Below are positions 46,369-57,050 of a stretch of DNA of 64,000 nt, in pieces (the stretch's first letter is position 1; every line of letters starts with the position of its first letter). The notes beneath the pieces are model-generated. The model made no database searches. It saw nothing but the letters and a program-made list of their open reading frames with translations, and was not told the origin of the DNA. This DNA comes from Parietaria judaica (taxonomy: Eukaryota; Streptophyta; Magnoliopsida; Rosales; Urticaceae): NCBI GenBank assembly GCA_954871525.1, contig OX940861.1, positions 7,052,842 to 7,116,841 of the forward strand, given 5' to 3'. The translations under genes and the position numbers were made by a program.

Positions 46369-47352
46369 TGTTGGGGTATTATTTAACCCTATTTATTTGA
46401 AAAGGGATGAAAGATAAAAAAGAACATTAACCAAGGAAATCAGCTAGCTAGTACCAAAGTGATGGTACCAAGAAAATAAGCTAACCGGTACCAAAGTGAT
46501 CAACTAGCCAGTATCAAAGCGATCAGCTAGCTGGTACCAAGGAAATCAGCTAGCTAGTACCAAAGTGATCGACCAGCGTGATCGACCAGCTGGTACCAAG
46601 AAAATCAGCTAGCTGGTACCAAAGTGAACAACTAGCTGGTATCAAAGCGATCAGCTAGCTGGTACCAAAGCGATCGACCAGCGTGATCGACCAACTGGTA
46701 CCAAAGTGATCGACCAAGTGGTATTAAAGTGATCGACTAGCTGGTACCATAGTGATCGACCAGCTAGTACCAAAGTGATCGACCAGCGTGATCGAGCAGC
46801 TAGTACCAAATGTGACGAGCTAGACATTCCAAGTACGGATAAAGCATATTCCTTCACATGGGCATTTCCCCTGAGGATCAGACAAACTTTGCCAGCTTAG
46901 ATGCCACCTCAGCTCATTAAGCAACGACACAGGACCACCCGGACCACATAATTAAGGTTACCTTTTATACTTAAAGCCCACTTAGAGGCCCATTAAGGCA
47001 TTTATAAATAGATAAGACCTCATTAGGGCAGATCCCTAGAGATTTTTACATCATCATCAACCATTGAACATTCCTTTTCTCTCCATTTTTGTACTCTTGA
47101 AAAAAACTTGTACTTAAAGGTTGAACACCATTTTTGTACAAGAAAACGACGTGGATAGTGACCATACTATGCAATCAAGTGGAAGTTCTTGAATACTCTC
47201 TTTGTCTCTTCTTGAAGTTCTTATCATCTCCTACATAAAATCTCACAACGATATCAACGGAAAGCCAGCCGTCTTCTTCTTCCTCGGAAAACATAAAAAC
47301 GGTGTTGCCACGTGTAATGTCGTGATTGTTTGAGACGCTTTTGCCCTCAACA
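46369..47352 (+). repeat. 5' LTR of the gag-only element, 984 bp
   Basis: TG...CA ended, identical in outline to 50989-51781. It is 191 bases longer than its partner, and the whole difference lies in the tandem array at 46440-46812. Confidence 0.9.
46440..46812. repeat. minisatellite in the 5' LTR
   Basis: About 17 imperfect units of 20-25 bases built from GATC(A/G)(A/G)CTAGCTGGTACCAAAG-like words. CTGGTACCA and AGCTAGCT recur; several units are near-palindromic. Confidence 0.9.
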
Positions 47353-47422
47353 ATTTGGCGCTCACAGAGGGGCCCATAGTTACGCTTCCAACGCACATTG
47401 TTACGAGTTTTTAGTCGGAGAA

Positions 47423-49020
47423 ATGACGAACTCACCAATCCGGGCGTTGACGGCGGAGGACCTGGCTAGTGCTTCGCTAAATGTGAGCCAGCTCGATCGG
47501 CACACTACGGATGGAATAGGAGGCGACTCAATTTTGGTCTAAACCCTTGCTGACTTCGAGGTGGTGTTACGACAATTGGAGCAGAGGTTGAACGAGCAAT
47601 CATAGGAGAATCACCGTCCTCGCTTAGAACTTGAGCAAAGCATGAGGGTGGAAACTCGGCATGCACAACCAGGCTTCCCAGGAGGACATTTGCACCAAGG
47701 TCGTGACAGAGCTCTGAGGAGGCTACCCATCACACCAACACGCTTGAACTTCCAAACACCCTCGTCGGGGTTCCAGCAGCAACAACAAACGACTCAACAA
47801 CCAAGCAGAAGGGTCGAGATGAACAACACCCAAACGAATGAAAGAGACCAGCCGATTCAGCCATTACAGCACCAAGGAACTCCCAGAGCTGAATGGGGTG
47901 AGCTACGCCCCCACGACATGTGTGACAGTTACAACACGACGAATGTCAACTTGGACGAAAGATTCAATCAAGTTGTGAACGAAATCTGTGCTTACATTGG
48001 AAAAGTCTCCTCTGAAGTCCACAGGGCAACCACCGCGGCATCGGAGATCGACCGCCTGGTAGAAGAGACAAGGAGGAGCCCTTTGGCACAAACTCTCATT
48101 GACATTAAGGTGACCAATATACCAAAAATTAAGTTCAATGCCTACAAGAACGGTGCAGAACCAAAGACACATGTGAATGAAAGAATTTCGGATCGCCATG
48201 GTATGTCTCAACGTGCCTAGGCACGAGCACGAGACTGCCTTGTGCCTTTTGTTCATTGAAAGATTGCAAGGACCAGCGCTAGAGTGGTTCGCAAGACTTC
48301 CTGACGGATCCATCACAAAGTTTGACGATCTAGCTTCCATGTTCTTACGTCACTACTCGATACATGTTGAAAATGGAGTCACCATTACTGATTTGTGGAC
48401 GCTGGATCAAGAACTCAACGAACCACTTCAAAAATTTATAGGGAGGTTCAAGGATATGATGTTGAAGATAAGCGGCCTAGACGACTTCATGGCGGTTCAA
48501 GCCCTTAAGAACGATCTTTGGTTCGATACGCCTTTTCGCGAAGAGCTCACAAAAAAAAAAAAAAGAACCAGTCAGTATAGAGAGCGCCCTCCACCGCGCT
48601 ACAGTCTACATGACTCTAGAAGAGGACAGAGCAAAGTTGGCCAAGAAGTACCAACCCAGCAAAAGAAGGGGAGGAAACTCACCAAGCGGATTAGTGCATC
48701 ACTTTGATTGGAGACGCGAACCAGCCTGCAACGTTCCCAACTGAGTTGAAGGATCGGTGAAGCACGTGAACTATGATAGGAGGCACGACGCGAGAAGACC
48801 TTTTAATCCTAACTCGACAAATCTCCTACAATATCAATGCAACTAACCTGCAAGGTGTGGAAAACCGTGTGTAAATCATGGACATAGACGAACCAACCAC
48901 TGAATTATATGAGTATTGTGAGTAACATTGTAGACAAGGGCATTCCACCGAGGAATGCAAGACATTGAACAAAATTTTAGTGGATAAATACATTAGGGCA
49001 GACTTGAAAGACATCGAGCC
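47423..49020 (+). pseudogene. Ty3/gypsy-type gag, broken
   Basis: From an ATG at 47423 (MTNSPIRALTAEDLA) the frame has stops at 47540 and 47606, stays open to 48220, and then continues in another frame from about 48177. The second part holds the Retrotrans_gag core: FIERLQGPALEWFARLPD, FDDLASMFLRHYS and LQKFIGRFKDMML. A remnant of a zinc-knuckle-like region (YCE...HCRQGHSTEECKTLN with a stop inside) follows near 48910-48970. At least two stops and one frameshift rule out a full-length product. Confidence 0.85.
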
Positions 49021-49584
49021 ATGTAACCAGTGGACCTACCAGCGAAGCGAGGAAAGTCAATGAGAATGAGGACAATCGCGTGGTGGATTTTTGCAAATGG
49101 GCCTTTGCACGAGGAAGCACTGCGCGAAGCACCTAAAATAGTTCTACACCTAATGTAACAGGTAAACGAAATTAAACTACGTGACATCATGATCCCTGAG
49201 TTAGAGTACGTAGGCAATCCGCAATTAACCAGACAGATTCAGCCAACATAAAAAGTTATGAAGGTGCGTATCCGCATGGACTTAAAGTAATAATATATAT
49301 TTTTTTCTATATATGTAAACACATGATATGTAATCGGCGCGTATACGCGCAAAGAAAGTTTGAATCCATTATAGCTCAATGGCTTATTCCAATAATTTCT
49401 TTCTTTCCAGGTTTAATCTTTATGCTCTTCAAACTAATGACTGTGTCATTTAATCTTCGTAGTTCATTGCCATGGGGATTTTTTTTTTTTTTTTTAAGTT
49501 TTCATGGCCCTCCTTATGTTGTTTACATTTCATTATGTCGCTCCTTGTCTAAGTAAGTGAAATTTTATCAAGGATGCGTGTGCG

Positions 49585-50050
49585 TAAGGAAGCAGTTCAA
49601 TCACACTTGCTCTCCTATAAGCCGACCCCAGGTCGCAAGTTTAAGAGGAAGCAGTTCAATCACACTTTCTCTCCTATAAGCCGACCCCAGGTCGCTAGTT
49701 CTAAGCGGAAGCACTTCAATAAAACTTGCTCTCCTATAAGCCGACCCTAGGTTGCAAGTTCCTAGAGGAAGCAGTTCAATCACACTTGTTTTCCTATAAG
49801 CCGACACTAGGTCACAAATTCTAAAAGGAAGTAGTTCAATCATACTTGATCTCCTATAAGCCGATACCAGGTCACAAGTTCTAAGAGGAAGCAGTTCAAT
49901 CAAACTTGCTCTCTTATAAGCCGACCCCAGGTCACAAGTTCTATCCGGAAGCAGTTCAATTACACTTGCTCTCCTATAAGCCGACCCCAGGTCACAAGAT
50001 TTAAAAGGAAACAATTCCATCACGCCCGTTCTCATACAGGAAGATCCACG
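49585..50050. repeat. 60-bp tandem repeat, about 8 units
   Basis: A unit close to AGGAAGCAGTTCAATCACAC followed by TTGCTCTCCTATAAGCCGAC and CCCAGGTCGCAAGTTCTAAG recurs every 60 bases; the last unit is degenerate. Because 60 is a multiple of three, the minus strand reads through as a 20-residue repeat (GSAYRRASVIELLPL...) over 150 residues, which I take as an accident of the period. It lies between gag and the 3' LTR. Confidence 0.95.
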
Positions 50051-50199
50051 ATCACTATACGTTAAACCCATGACATAATAACCTACTTGGAAAAGTTCGA
50101 AAGTACTAATTTAAAAGATATACAATTCCCCAAATTGAACAAAGAAAATTCCTATTGCATAGTCTAAAAGGGATCAAGGGAACATTACACCAAAACGTC

Positions 50200-50800
50200 C
50201 ATGTTAAGGAGATACTATGAAGGCAGGTACACCCAAATACTTTGACATTTATGTAGCATCTTAAATATCAAGCCCATGGAGATACCGTGTAGGCTGGTAC
50301 AAATGTACGGGGAAGGCCGGTGCACTAAACTTCTTCGACATCTATTCATTTTTAAACAACATACATGTCAAGGAGGTACCACGAAGCCTAGCACACCCAA
50401 CTCCTTTGACATTCATTTTTAAACCACTTACATATCAAATAGGTATGACGAAGGCTAGTACACCCAACTCCTTTGACCATTACTTTTAAAAAAGGTTACA
50501 TGTCAAACAGGTACCAAGACCATCACTTTTAAACGAGACAACATGTCAACGAGATACGAGGAGGGCTGGTACATTCAAATTCTTCAACACTTAGTTTTTG
50601 AAGGCCAATTATAAGGTACTGGGAAGGCTAGTACTCTCAACTTTTCAAACAATTTGTTTTTATTTGAAACTTTACGACAACGAGGCACGAGAAAGCTAGT
50701 ACACTCGACTTTTCCTAAATTCACGTTTTCTCAAAATTTTAATATCAAGGAGGTACAAGGAAGGATGGTACACTCGATTCTATCATTATTATCTTAATTT
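50200..50800. repeat. degenerate tandem repeat, units of about 75-95 bp
   Basis: Recurring words ACATGTCAA, GAGGTACCA, GAAGGCTGGTACACCCAA and CTCCTTTGACATT(C/A) in the same order, about seven or eight units with indels. The word GGCTGGTAC links it to the LTR minisatellite. Confidence 0.75.
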
Positions 50801-50988
50801 TAAAAACTCGTGACAAGAAACACCAGAAGTTATGTGACTCATCAAGCGATACGTTGCATGCTGGTATGACGAATGTCATTGGAATAAAACTAGCTCGTTG
50901 ATCAATGCATGGGAGTAAAAAGACCTAGTACATATGTCGATAAAATATTCCATCAAGCATTATATACTTAATGGAATATGGGGCTAGT

Positions 50989-51781
50989 TGTTGGGGTATT
51001 ATTTCACCCTATTTATTTGAAAAGGATGAAAGATAAAAAAGAAGATTAACCAAGGAAATAAGCTAGTTGGTACCAAAGTGATCAATTAGCTCGTACCAAA
51101 GTGATTAGCAAGCTGGTACCAAGAAAATCAGCTAGCTGGTACCGAAGTGATCAACTAGCTAGTATCAAAGCGATCAGCTAACTAGTACAAGGAAATCAGC
51201 TAGTTCGTACCAAAGTGATCGACCAGCTGGTACCAAATGTGACGAGCTAGACATTCGAAGTACGGATAAAGCATATTCCTTCACATGGGCATTTCCCCTG
51301 AGGATCAGACAAATCTTGCCAGCATGGATGCCACCTCAGCTAATTGAGCAACGACACAGGAGCACCGGGACTACATAATTAGGGTTACCTTTTGTAATCA
51401 AAACCCACTTAGAGGCCCATTAAGACATCTATAAATAGATAAGGCCTCTTTAGCACAGATCCCTAGAGATTTTTCCATCATCATCAACTTCTGAACATTC
51501 ATTTTCTCTCCATTTTTGTACTCTTGAGAAAAAATTTGTACTTAAGGACTGAACACCATTTTTTTACAAGAAAAAGACATGGATAATGACCATACTATGC
51601 AATCTAGTGGAAGTTCTTGAATATTCTATTTGTCTCTTCTTGAAGTTCTTATCATCTCTTACATAAAATCTCACAACGATATCAACGAAAGCTAACGGCA
51701 TTCTTCTTCCTCGAAAAATATAAAAACGGTGTTGCCACGTGCAATGTCGTGATTGTTTGAGACGCTTTTGCCCTCAACAGT
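50989..51781 (+). repeat. 3' LTR of the gag-only element, 793 bp
   Basis: Partner of 46369-47352. It follows a purine-rich stretch ending ATATGGGGCTAG, a plausible polypurine tract. The tandem array inside is short (51060-51240). Confidence 0.9.
51060..51240. repeat. minisatellite in the 3' LTR
   Basis: Same units as 46440-46812 but only about eight of them. Confidence 0.88.
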
Positions 51782-51831
51782 ATTGCGTAAGCCGTATCTA
51801 GTAAATATTACATAGAGTTAAAAATAATAGG

Positions 51832-52288
51832 GTTAATGACGATAAAAATACCCAATGTTTAGTCAAAGAACCCCTCGTGTACTCAAAGTTCAAAAGTTAT
51901 GGCATAAGTACCCGAAGTCGCATTTGAGGAGTTGACCACTCCATTCTCGTAACGCAGTTAACTTACCCGTTAACTCTGGCCACGTGAACAAACGTCGGTT
52001 GCTGACAGGGCAATTTTTTGTAACGTGGATGAGCTCAATTAGGGGTTTAATTCATTGTTTTGTCATAAACGAGGTTGATGTGGGCTCATCCACGTGGCAA
52101 AAAATTGTTATGTCAGCAACCCACGTTTGTCCATGTGGCCAGAGTTAACAGGTAAGTTAATTGCCTTACGAGAATGGAGTGGTCAACACCCCAAATATGC
52201 CTTTATGTACTTTTGCCACCATTTTTAGACTTTGGGTACACGAGGGATTCTTTGACCAAACTTTGGGTATTTTCGGCGTCATTAACCC
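51832..52288. mobile_element. Mutator-like foldback MITE, 457 bp
   Basis: Almost the whole element is one inverted repeat with arms of about 220 bases. It starts GGGTTAATGACGATAAAAAT and ends CGTCATTAACCC; further pairs include TCGTGTAC, CATTCTCGTAA, TGGCCA and CACGTGG. It is flanked by a perfect 9-bp duplication AAAATAATA (51823-51831 and 52289-52297), the Mutator signature. No coding capacity. It sits 50 bases right of the gag-only element. Confidence 0.88.
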
Positions 52289-52948
52289 AAAATAATATAC
52301 TAAACTGTGAAGATACACATAAGTATTTGCCGCTAGATAAAGTCTAAAATAAATGTTAATATATTTTTATACGCGGCTTAATATTCTTCAATCAAGATCA
52401 ATGACTTTAATTGTGGAGAAATTGCAAAATGTTATTAACATTGAGTGGGATGTGGAGAAATTGCAAAATGTTGTGAACTTTAACATAGCCAGTAAAGTTA
52501 TGGAGACGGTTGGAAGTCTCAAAATAGCTAATGACACTCTAATATGACTTCCAGAGAAAAACGGTAGTATCAATACTAGATCAGGTTGGGATCAGATATC
52601 GACGTACAAACTTTGAATGGGCGAAATGGGTATGGCATAAACATTTGCCAAAAAGCTTTCTATATGCGTGTGGAAGGCCGTGTATAGTTCCTTAAGTGTA
52701 GATGAAAATCTGAAGAGAGTGGGGATTCCTTTTGTTTCGGATTGTAACTGTTGTTCGGAGAGAAGTAGCAAGGATTTAGAACACATCTTGAGTAGTGGTA
52801 ACTTTGCCACTGACTTATGGAAAAAAGTCTCAATTGAAGTTGGTTTGAATTTTCAAGACCAGGCTAATTGGAAAGAACGCATTCAACTATGGTTCAATAG
52901 AGCGGAAAGGTCGCCTCAATTAGGAATTTTAATAGGAATGATTCCATG

Positions 52949-53436
52949 CAGGGACGGAACTGTGTGTAGCTGGGGGTGGCAGTTGTCACCCCCACTCTCA
53001 TAATCCAACCTCTTTATTTTTAATTTGTTAGATAAAAAAATAAGCTATTCCTCATGAAAACTAAGCTATCGTATAGCACAATAACTATAATAATAATTCT
53101 TTGGGATGAATATTTAGCACAATAACTAATAATTAAATTGTTTCATGAAAATTTTAAATGAGTGCTCAATATCTGATGAAGAATATATATAAACAAAATA
53201 CAGATTTGGTATAAAAATACTGGCTTTACGTAATAATATGCTATAGTATCATCATGCCATGTAATTTTTTTTTCTTCTAAACAAGATCAAATTAAAAGTA
53301 AATATTAAGAGAACCTTATAAATTAATTAGACCATTCATTAACTATTTTATTATTTATTATTTAATAAGACTATTACAATGACTTCTTTTATTTATATAC
53401 CGTCACCCCCGATCTTAATTTCTGGTTCCGTCCCTG
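52949..53436. mobile_element. hAT-type MITE, 488 bp, inside the LINE
   Basis: Perfect 12-bp TIRs CAGGGACGGAAC / GTTCCGTCCCTG and a perfect 8-bp target duplication ATTCCATG (52941-52948 and 53437-53444). CAGGG is the usual start of Ac-like ends. No coding frame; the interior is AT-rich with GTCACCCCC near both ends. Confidence 0.93.
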
Positions 53437-53486
53437 ATTCCATGTCTAATAATTTGGAGGTTATGGAGACGAACATGTATTGCTAG

Positions 53487-53891
53487 GAGTGGCGAAGCCA
53501 ACTCTCCATTTAAGAAGGGGCACTAATATTTTTTTATTTAATAGTTATAATCATAAAACGCAAAATTTAATATTACAACTCAAGCTCAAAAATAAAATTT
53601 ACTAAAAAAAATATTTATTATTTTACAAGATAAACATATTTAATATTTTTAGTGTATTATATGTAACATAAAATCATTCATTAACGTAGACTAAATACAA
53701 AATACAGTAACCATTTACCTTATACTTGTAATATATTTATTACTCACTACAGCAATGAACATATATATATATATATATTTATACATATAATATAAAATCA
53801 TACATTAAATGGGATTTATCCACTAACTATGCATTTATCTTCAGAGTGAGGGTGGGCATGTGTCCACCGTGGAACATGAGTGCCTTTTTTA
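53487..53891. mobile_element. remnant of another DNA element, class uncertain
   Basis: This sequence interrupts the LINE after TGTATTGCTAGG and begins AGTGGCGAAGCCAACTC, similar to ends of some plant hAT derivatives (AGTGGCGGAGCCA-like). No matching right end is found; it is cut off by the LTR element at 53892. Confidence 0.4.
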
Positions 53892-54350
53892 TGCGGGATT
53901 TAATGTGACCACATTCATCGTCTTGAAGACCACACAACCATTCACGTTCCCAAGCCTCGCTTTGAAGGCCGCATCGACTTTAATATTTATAATTTCTATG
54001 GTCATGTATTCCTAGTTTTTATGTTCATGTATTTCAATTTATGTCCTAGTTCATGTATTGCTTGCACTATATAAGCATCACGTGGTTGTCATGTAAGAGT
54101 TAGTTTTTGATGAATGAAAATTGAACATTGAATTCTTTCCCCAAAACGAGAGCCTCGTGAGCGAGCGTCGAGTTGATGCCTGAGAGCCGGTATTCGTGCG
54201 CGAATCAACGGTGATTGGATGCCTGGAGTCTAGATATTCGTGCGCGAATCAATAAACAACGGTAGGTTCTTCGATCGGTATTCGTGCGCGAATCAACGAT
54301 CAAGAACATCTATCCCTTTATTTTACCTTTTCTATATTTCCGCTGCATCA
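53892..54350 (+). repeat. 5' LTR, 459 bp
   Basis: Contains a TATA-like CTATATAAGC near 54068-54077 and three copies of ATTCGTGCGCGAATCAA (near 54191, 54237 and 54280). Confidence 0.9.
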
Positions 54351-54353
54351 GTT

Positions 54354-54365
54354 TGGTATCAGAGC
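54354..54365 (+). other. primer-binding site (initiator-Met tRNA)
   Basis: TGGTATCAGAGC, complementary to the 3' end of plant initiator Met tRNA, three bases after the 5' LTR. Confidence 0.92.
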
Positions 54366-54383
54366 TTCGTCACGATCTTGGTC

Positions 54384-55658
54384 ATGGCACCACAGAGGAC
54401 GACTCAACGGCGCCAAAGGGTGGATGAAGTTCTAGAGATGGACGACCTGAATCGGATGCTCGAGGAGCAGGTGGGGCGAGTCCTCGCAGACCAAAGAAAG
54501 CAAATTCTCGACGAGATGACTCAACGACTGGCGACAGTCCTCAGTCCGCAACAGCGAGGACGACGCTCGCGAGACTCGGTGACTCACATTTGGCCAAAAT
54601 CTGAGTATTTGTTTGAGGAGTCAAAGTTAGAAGACCCCGCACACGATGAGCCAAAGTATGACGAGTTCATATACGATGAGGCGGAGTACGCCGAAGCCAT
54701 CTATGACGTCTATGACGAGCCCGTCTTCGATGTCTATCCCGAGACCGTATATGACGAAGTCTTGTATGATGTTGGGTACGTCGAAGCCGTATATGACGAA
54801 GGAGAGATCAACGAGGAGAATGTTGATAGCGACAAGAGCATGTCTCTTGTTATTTGCGAACCACGTGCGGACCCAACGGAGAGGGTCAAGATTGCTTTGG
54901 TATCGAGCAAGACCACCGAGGAAACCGCACCGAGATCGCCGAATCAGCCCTTATCGATATCGAGTCTCCTAACTCGATCCAAAGAGGAGGTAACGGAAGC
55001 CGAAGTGGGTTTTGTGTTGGTCCTTGAAAAACTACCCAATGAGCTACCCGACGAGGCATTTGACAAGCTCCCTAAGCCCCCCGACGAAGCCTTCAGCGAG
55101 GGCGACGAAGATTACGCGAGGAACCTTCCTCGAAAACACCCCCTCGCGGATGTCGCTTCGCGGAAACCTCCTAGTGGACCCTCCCGCGACGAACCTCCCT
55201 CGTCGAGCCGACCTCGCAAAATCCTCTTCGACGAGATTTTCATCGACGAACCCCACGCCAAAATCGCCGTCAACATCTTCAGCACACCCATGTTCGACGT
55301 GTCTTTCGTCTCGAAACCTCCTCGTCGAATCTTCCTCAACAAACTTGACTCGAGAAACCGTCATCGAGGAACCTTCCTTGACATACCTCATGTCATGGAC
55401 AACACTTTCCTCGGAGAACCAGTCTCGAGGACCCTAACTCGCAACCACTCCCTCGCTGACATTTCACCGTGGGCACTTCCTCGCGGATACTTCCTCGGGG
55501 AACCAAAATCGACGAGCAGCCCTCGACGAGACTTCATCGCCAAACCTTCCCAACGAGGTAATCAACAAACAACACGTCGAGCCGGCGAAGGAACTACTAG
55601 GCGAGCTACGTGGCGAACCACCCGACAAGCGACCCGACGTGTTCGCCAAGAATTTTAG
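54384..55658 (+). CDS. composite 424-aa frame of the short LTR element
   Basis: An open frame from the first ATG after the primer site (MAPQRTTQRRQRVDEVLE) to TAG at 55656. The first 55 or so residues look like the start of a Ty3/gypsy gag. About residues 85-150 are a Tyr/Asp/Glu-rich stretch (YDEPVFDVYPETVYDEVLYD), like the acidic linker seen between zinc knuckle and protease in such elements. The rest is Pro/Arg/Ser-rich with a degenerate repeat (LPRKHPLAD, RPRKILFDEIFIDEP, PRRIFLNK, LPRGYFLGEP). No known enzyme domain is present. Just past the stop, another frame reads ARMNSRMNSFRPGENDAG, resembling a gypsy pol C-terminus. It may be translated, but its function is unknown. Confidence 0.6.
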   Translation: MAPQRTTQRRQRVDEVLEMDDLNRMLEEQVGRVLADQRKQILDEMTQRLATVLSPQQRGRRSRDSVTHIWPKSEYLFEESKLEDPAHDEPKYDEFIYDEAEYAEAIYDVYDEPVFDVYPETVYDEVLYDVGYVEAVYDEGEINEENVDSDKSMSLVICEPRADPTERVKIALVSSKTTEETAPRSPNQPLSISSLLTRSKEEVTEAEVGFVLVLEKLPNELPDEAFDKLPKPPDEAFSEGDEDYARNLPRKHPLADVASRKPPSGPSRDEPPSSSRPRKILFDEIFIDEPHAKIAVNIFSTPMFDVSFVSKPPRRIFLNKLDSRNRHRGTFLDIPHVMDNTFLGEPVSRTLTRNHSLADISPWALPRGYFLGEPKSTSSPRRDFIAKPSQRGNQQTTRRAGEGTTRRATWRTTRQATRRVRQEF

Positions 55659-55736
55659 CCTTGATAAGCCGCCGGAACCACCCAACGAAGCGCGTATGAA
55701 TTCGAGGATGAATTCTTTCCGACCCGGTGAGAATGA

Positions 55737-56195
55737 TGCGGGATTTAATGTGACCACATTCATCGTCTTGAAGACCACACAACCATTCACGTTCCCAAGC
55801 CTCGCTTTGAAGACCGCATCGACTTTAATATTTATAATTTCTATGTTCATGTATTCCTAGTTTCTATGTTCATGTATTTCAATTTATGTCCTAGTTCATG
55901 TTTTGCTTGCACTATATAAGCATCACATGGTTGTCATGTAAGAGTTAGTTTTTGATGAATGAAAATTGAACTTTGAGTTCTTTCCCCAAAACGAGAGCCT
56001 CGTGAGCGAGCGTCGAGTTGATGCCTGAGAGCCGGTATTCGTGCGCGAATCAACGGTGATTGGATGCCCGGAGTCTAGTTATTCGTGCGCGAATCAATAG
56101 ACAACGGTAGGTTCTTCGATCGATATTCGTGCGCGAATCAACGATCAAGAACATCTATCCCTTTATTTTACCTTTTCTGTATTTCCGCTGCATCA
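55737..56195 (+). repeat. 3' LTR, 459 bp
   Basis: Partner of 53892-54350 with about a dozen substitutions and no visible indels, including changes inside two of the three ATTCGTGCGCGAAT contexts. Confidence 0.9.
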
Positions 56196-57050
56196 CTTTT
56201 CCATTGACTATGACGGAAGGGAAAATAGAAAGTGTTTGTCATGTTTGGCTCTCTATCAAGCATTGGGTACAAGATTTGAGTTTCAAAATTTCAAAGATAC
56301 ACCTTTGGAATGTGGATGATTATAAAGTGCTAAGAAATATGGAGGTGCCTATCCTAAGGGCAAAGAAGAAGAAAAATCAGGTTGTAAGATGGAGCAAACC
56401 GAGATGAGGAAGACATAAACTCAACTAAGGTGGGAGTAGTTTAGGTAACCCAGGTCCTGCAGCGGCAACGGTATATTGAGAAATTAAGAAGTTAAGTTCA
56501 TTTTTAGTTTTTAAAAATTCTTTGGAACTTGCTCAATTTATGCAGTTGGCTTAGAGTGGTGTTGAATGAGTTCAGAGTTGTAAGGAAATGGGTTACGGTG
56601 GTATTGCCATTGAATGTGATTCGAAAATCGTAGGTTGTTGGATAAAGTCTCATAAATGCAACTTGTGGTATTTATGGGACTTTTAGGATGAACTTACACA
56701 TATTTTAGATCATATGGACTTTTCTATCTGTCTCTTTTAAAGAAAGTGGAATAAAGTTGCAGATGCTTTGGCTCGTTTTAGTGTTGATGGGAGAGATATT
56801 TTGTTTACCAAATTAACCATCTTCCAGGACTTGTTAAAGGTTTGTTTAGATTAGACAAGATGAGTACCGTTTATATGAGACATGTCTAAGAAATTTGTTA
56901 GTCTTGTGGCTTTAAGTTTATTTTGTCTCTCGGTTTAAGTTTTTTTTGTAAGTTCTACCATGTTACCACGGGTTTCCTCCGCCATAAATATGGGTGTTAT
57001 ACTAATAAAATTTAGACGGAGTCACGACACAAGTGATTTCCGGTTATTCC

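Larger units (their letters stand above)
46369..51781 (+). mobile_element. gag-only LTR retrotransposon (TR-GAG/Tat-like), 5.4 kb
   Basis: Two LTRs (46369-47352 and 50989-51781), both starting TGTTGGGGTATTATTT and ending TTTTGCCCTCAACA, bounded by a perfect 5-bp target duplication GTATT (46364-46368 and 51782-51786). After the 5' LTR comes TTTGGCGCTCACAGAGGGGC, a position and form typical of Ty3/gypsy primer-binding regions. Only a broken gag is present; there is no protease, reverse transcriptase or integrase. Tandem repeats fill the space between gag and the 3' LTR, as described for Tat/Ogre-type plant elements. It must have been moved by another element's enzymes. Confidence 0.9.
53892..56195 (+). 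mobile_element. short LTR retrotransposon with two 459-bp LTRs
   Basis: LTRs 53892-54350 and 55737-56195 are the same length and differ at about a dozen positions by eye. Both begin TGCGGGATTTAATG and end CCGCTGCATCA. The 5' LTR is followed by TGGTATCAGAGC at 54354-54365, the standard initiator-Met tRNA primer site. The 1.4-kb interior lacks protease, reverse transcriptase and integrase. Flanking pentamers TTTTA and CTTTT do not match, so a target duplication is absent, perhaps through later rearrangement at the left border. Confidence 0.9.
52335..57050 (+). pseudogene. LINE (L1-type non-LTR retrotransposon), 3' part, split by insertions
   Basis: The LINE pieces are 52335-52948, 53437-53486 and about 56201-57050. 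The first encodes the zinc-binding domain at the end of reverse transcriptase (MWKAVYSSLSVDENLKRVG, CNCCSERSSKDLEHIL, ATDLWKK). The last encodes an RNase H remnant (IECDSKIVVGWIKSH, RKWNKVADALARFS) and a 3' UTR with CATGTTACCACGGGTTTCC. Several stops are present. Pieces 1 and 2 join as GMIPCLIIWRLWRR once the hAT MITE is removed. The reverse transcriptase core is missing, as in a 5'-truncated insertion. Confidence 0.85.

Noticed and set aside
49585..50050. CRISPR-like array
   Set aside because: Adjacent units are similar along their whole length, with no unique spacers, and the genome is that of a plant.
49601..50071. 156-residue minus-strand protein with 20-residue repeats
   Set aside because: It is the shadow of the 60-bp tandem array; the open frame follows from a period divisible by three.
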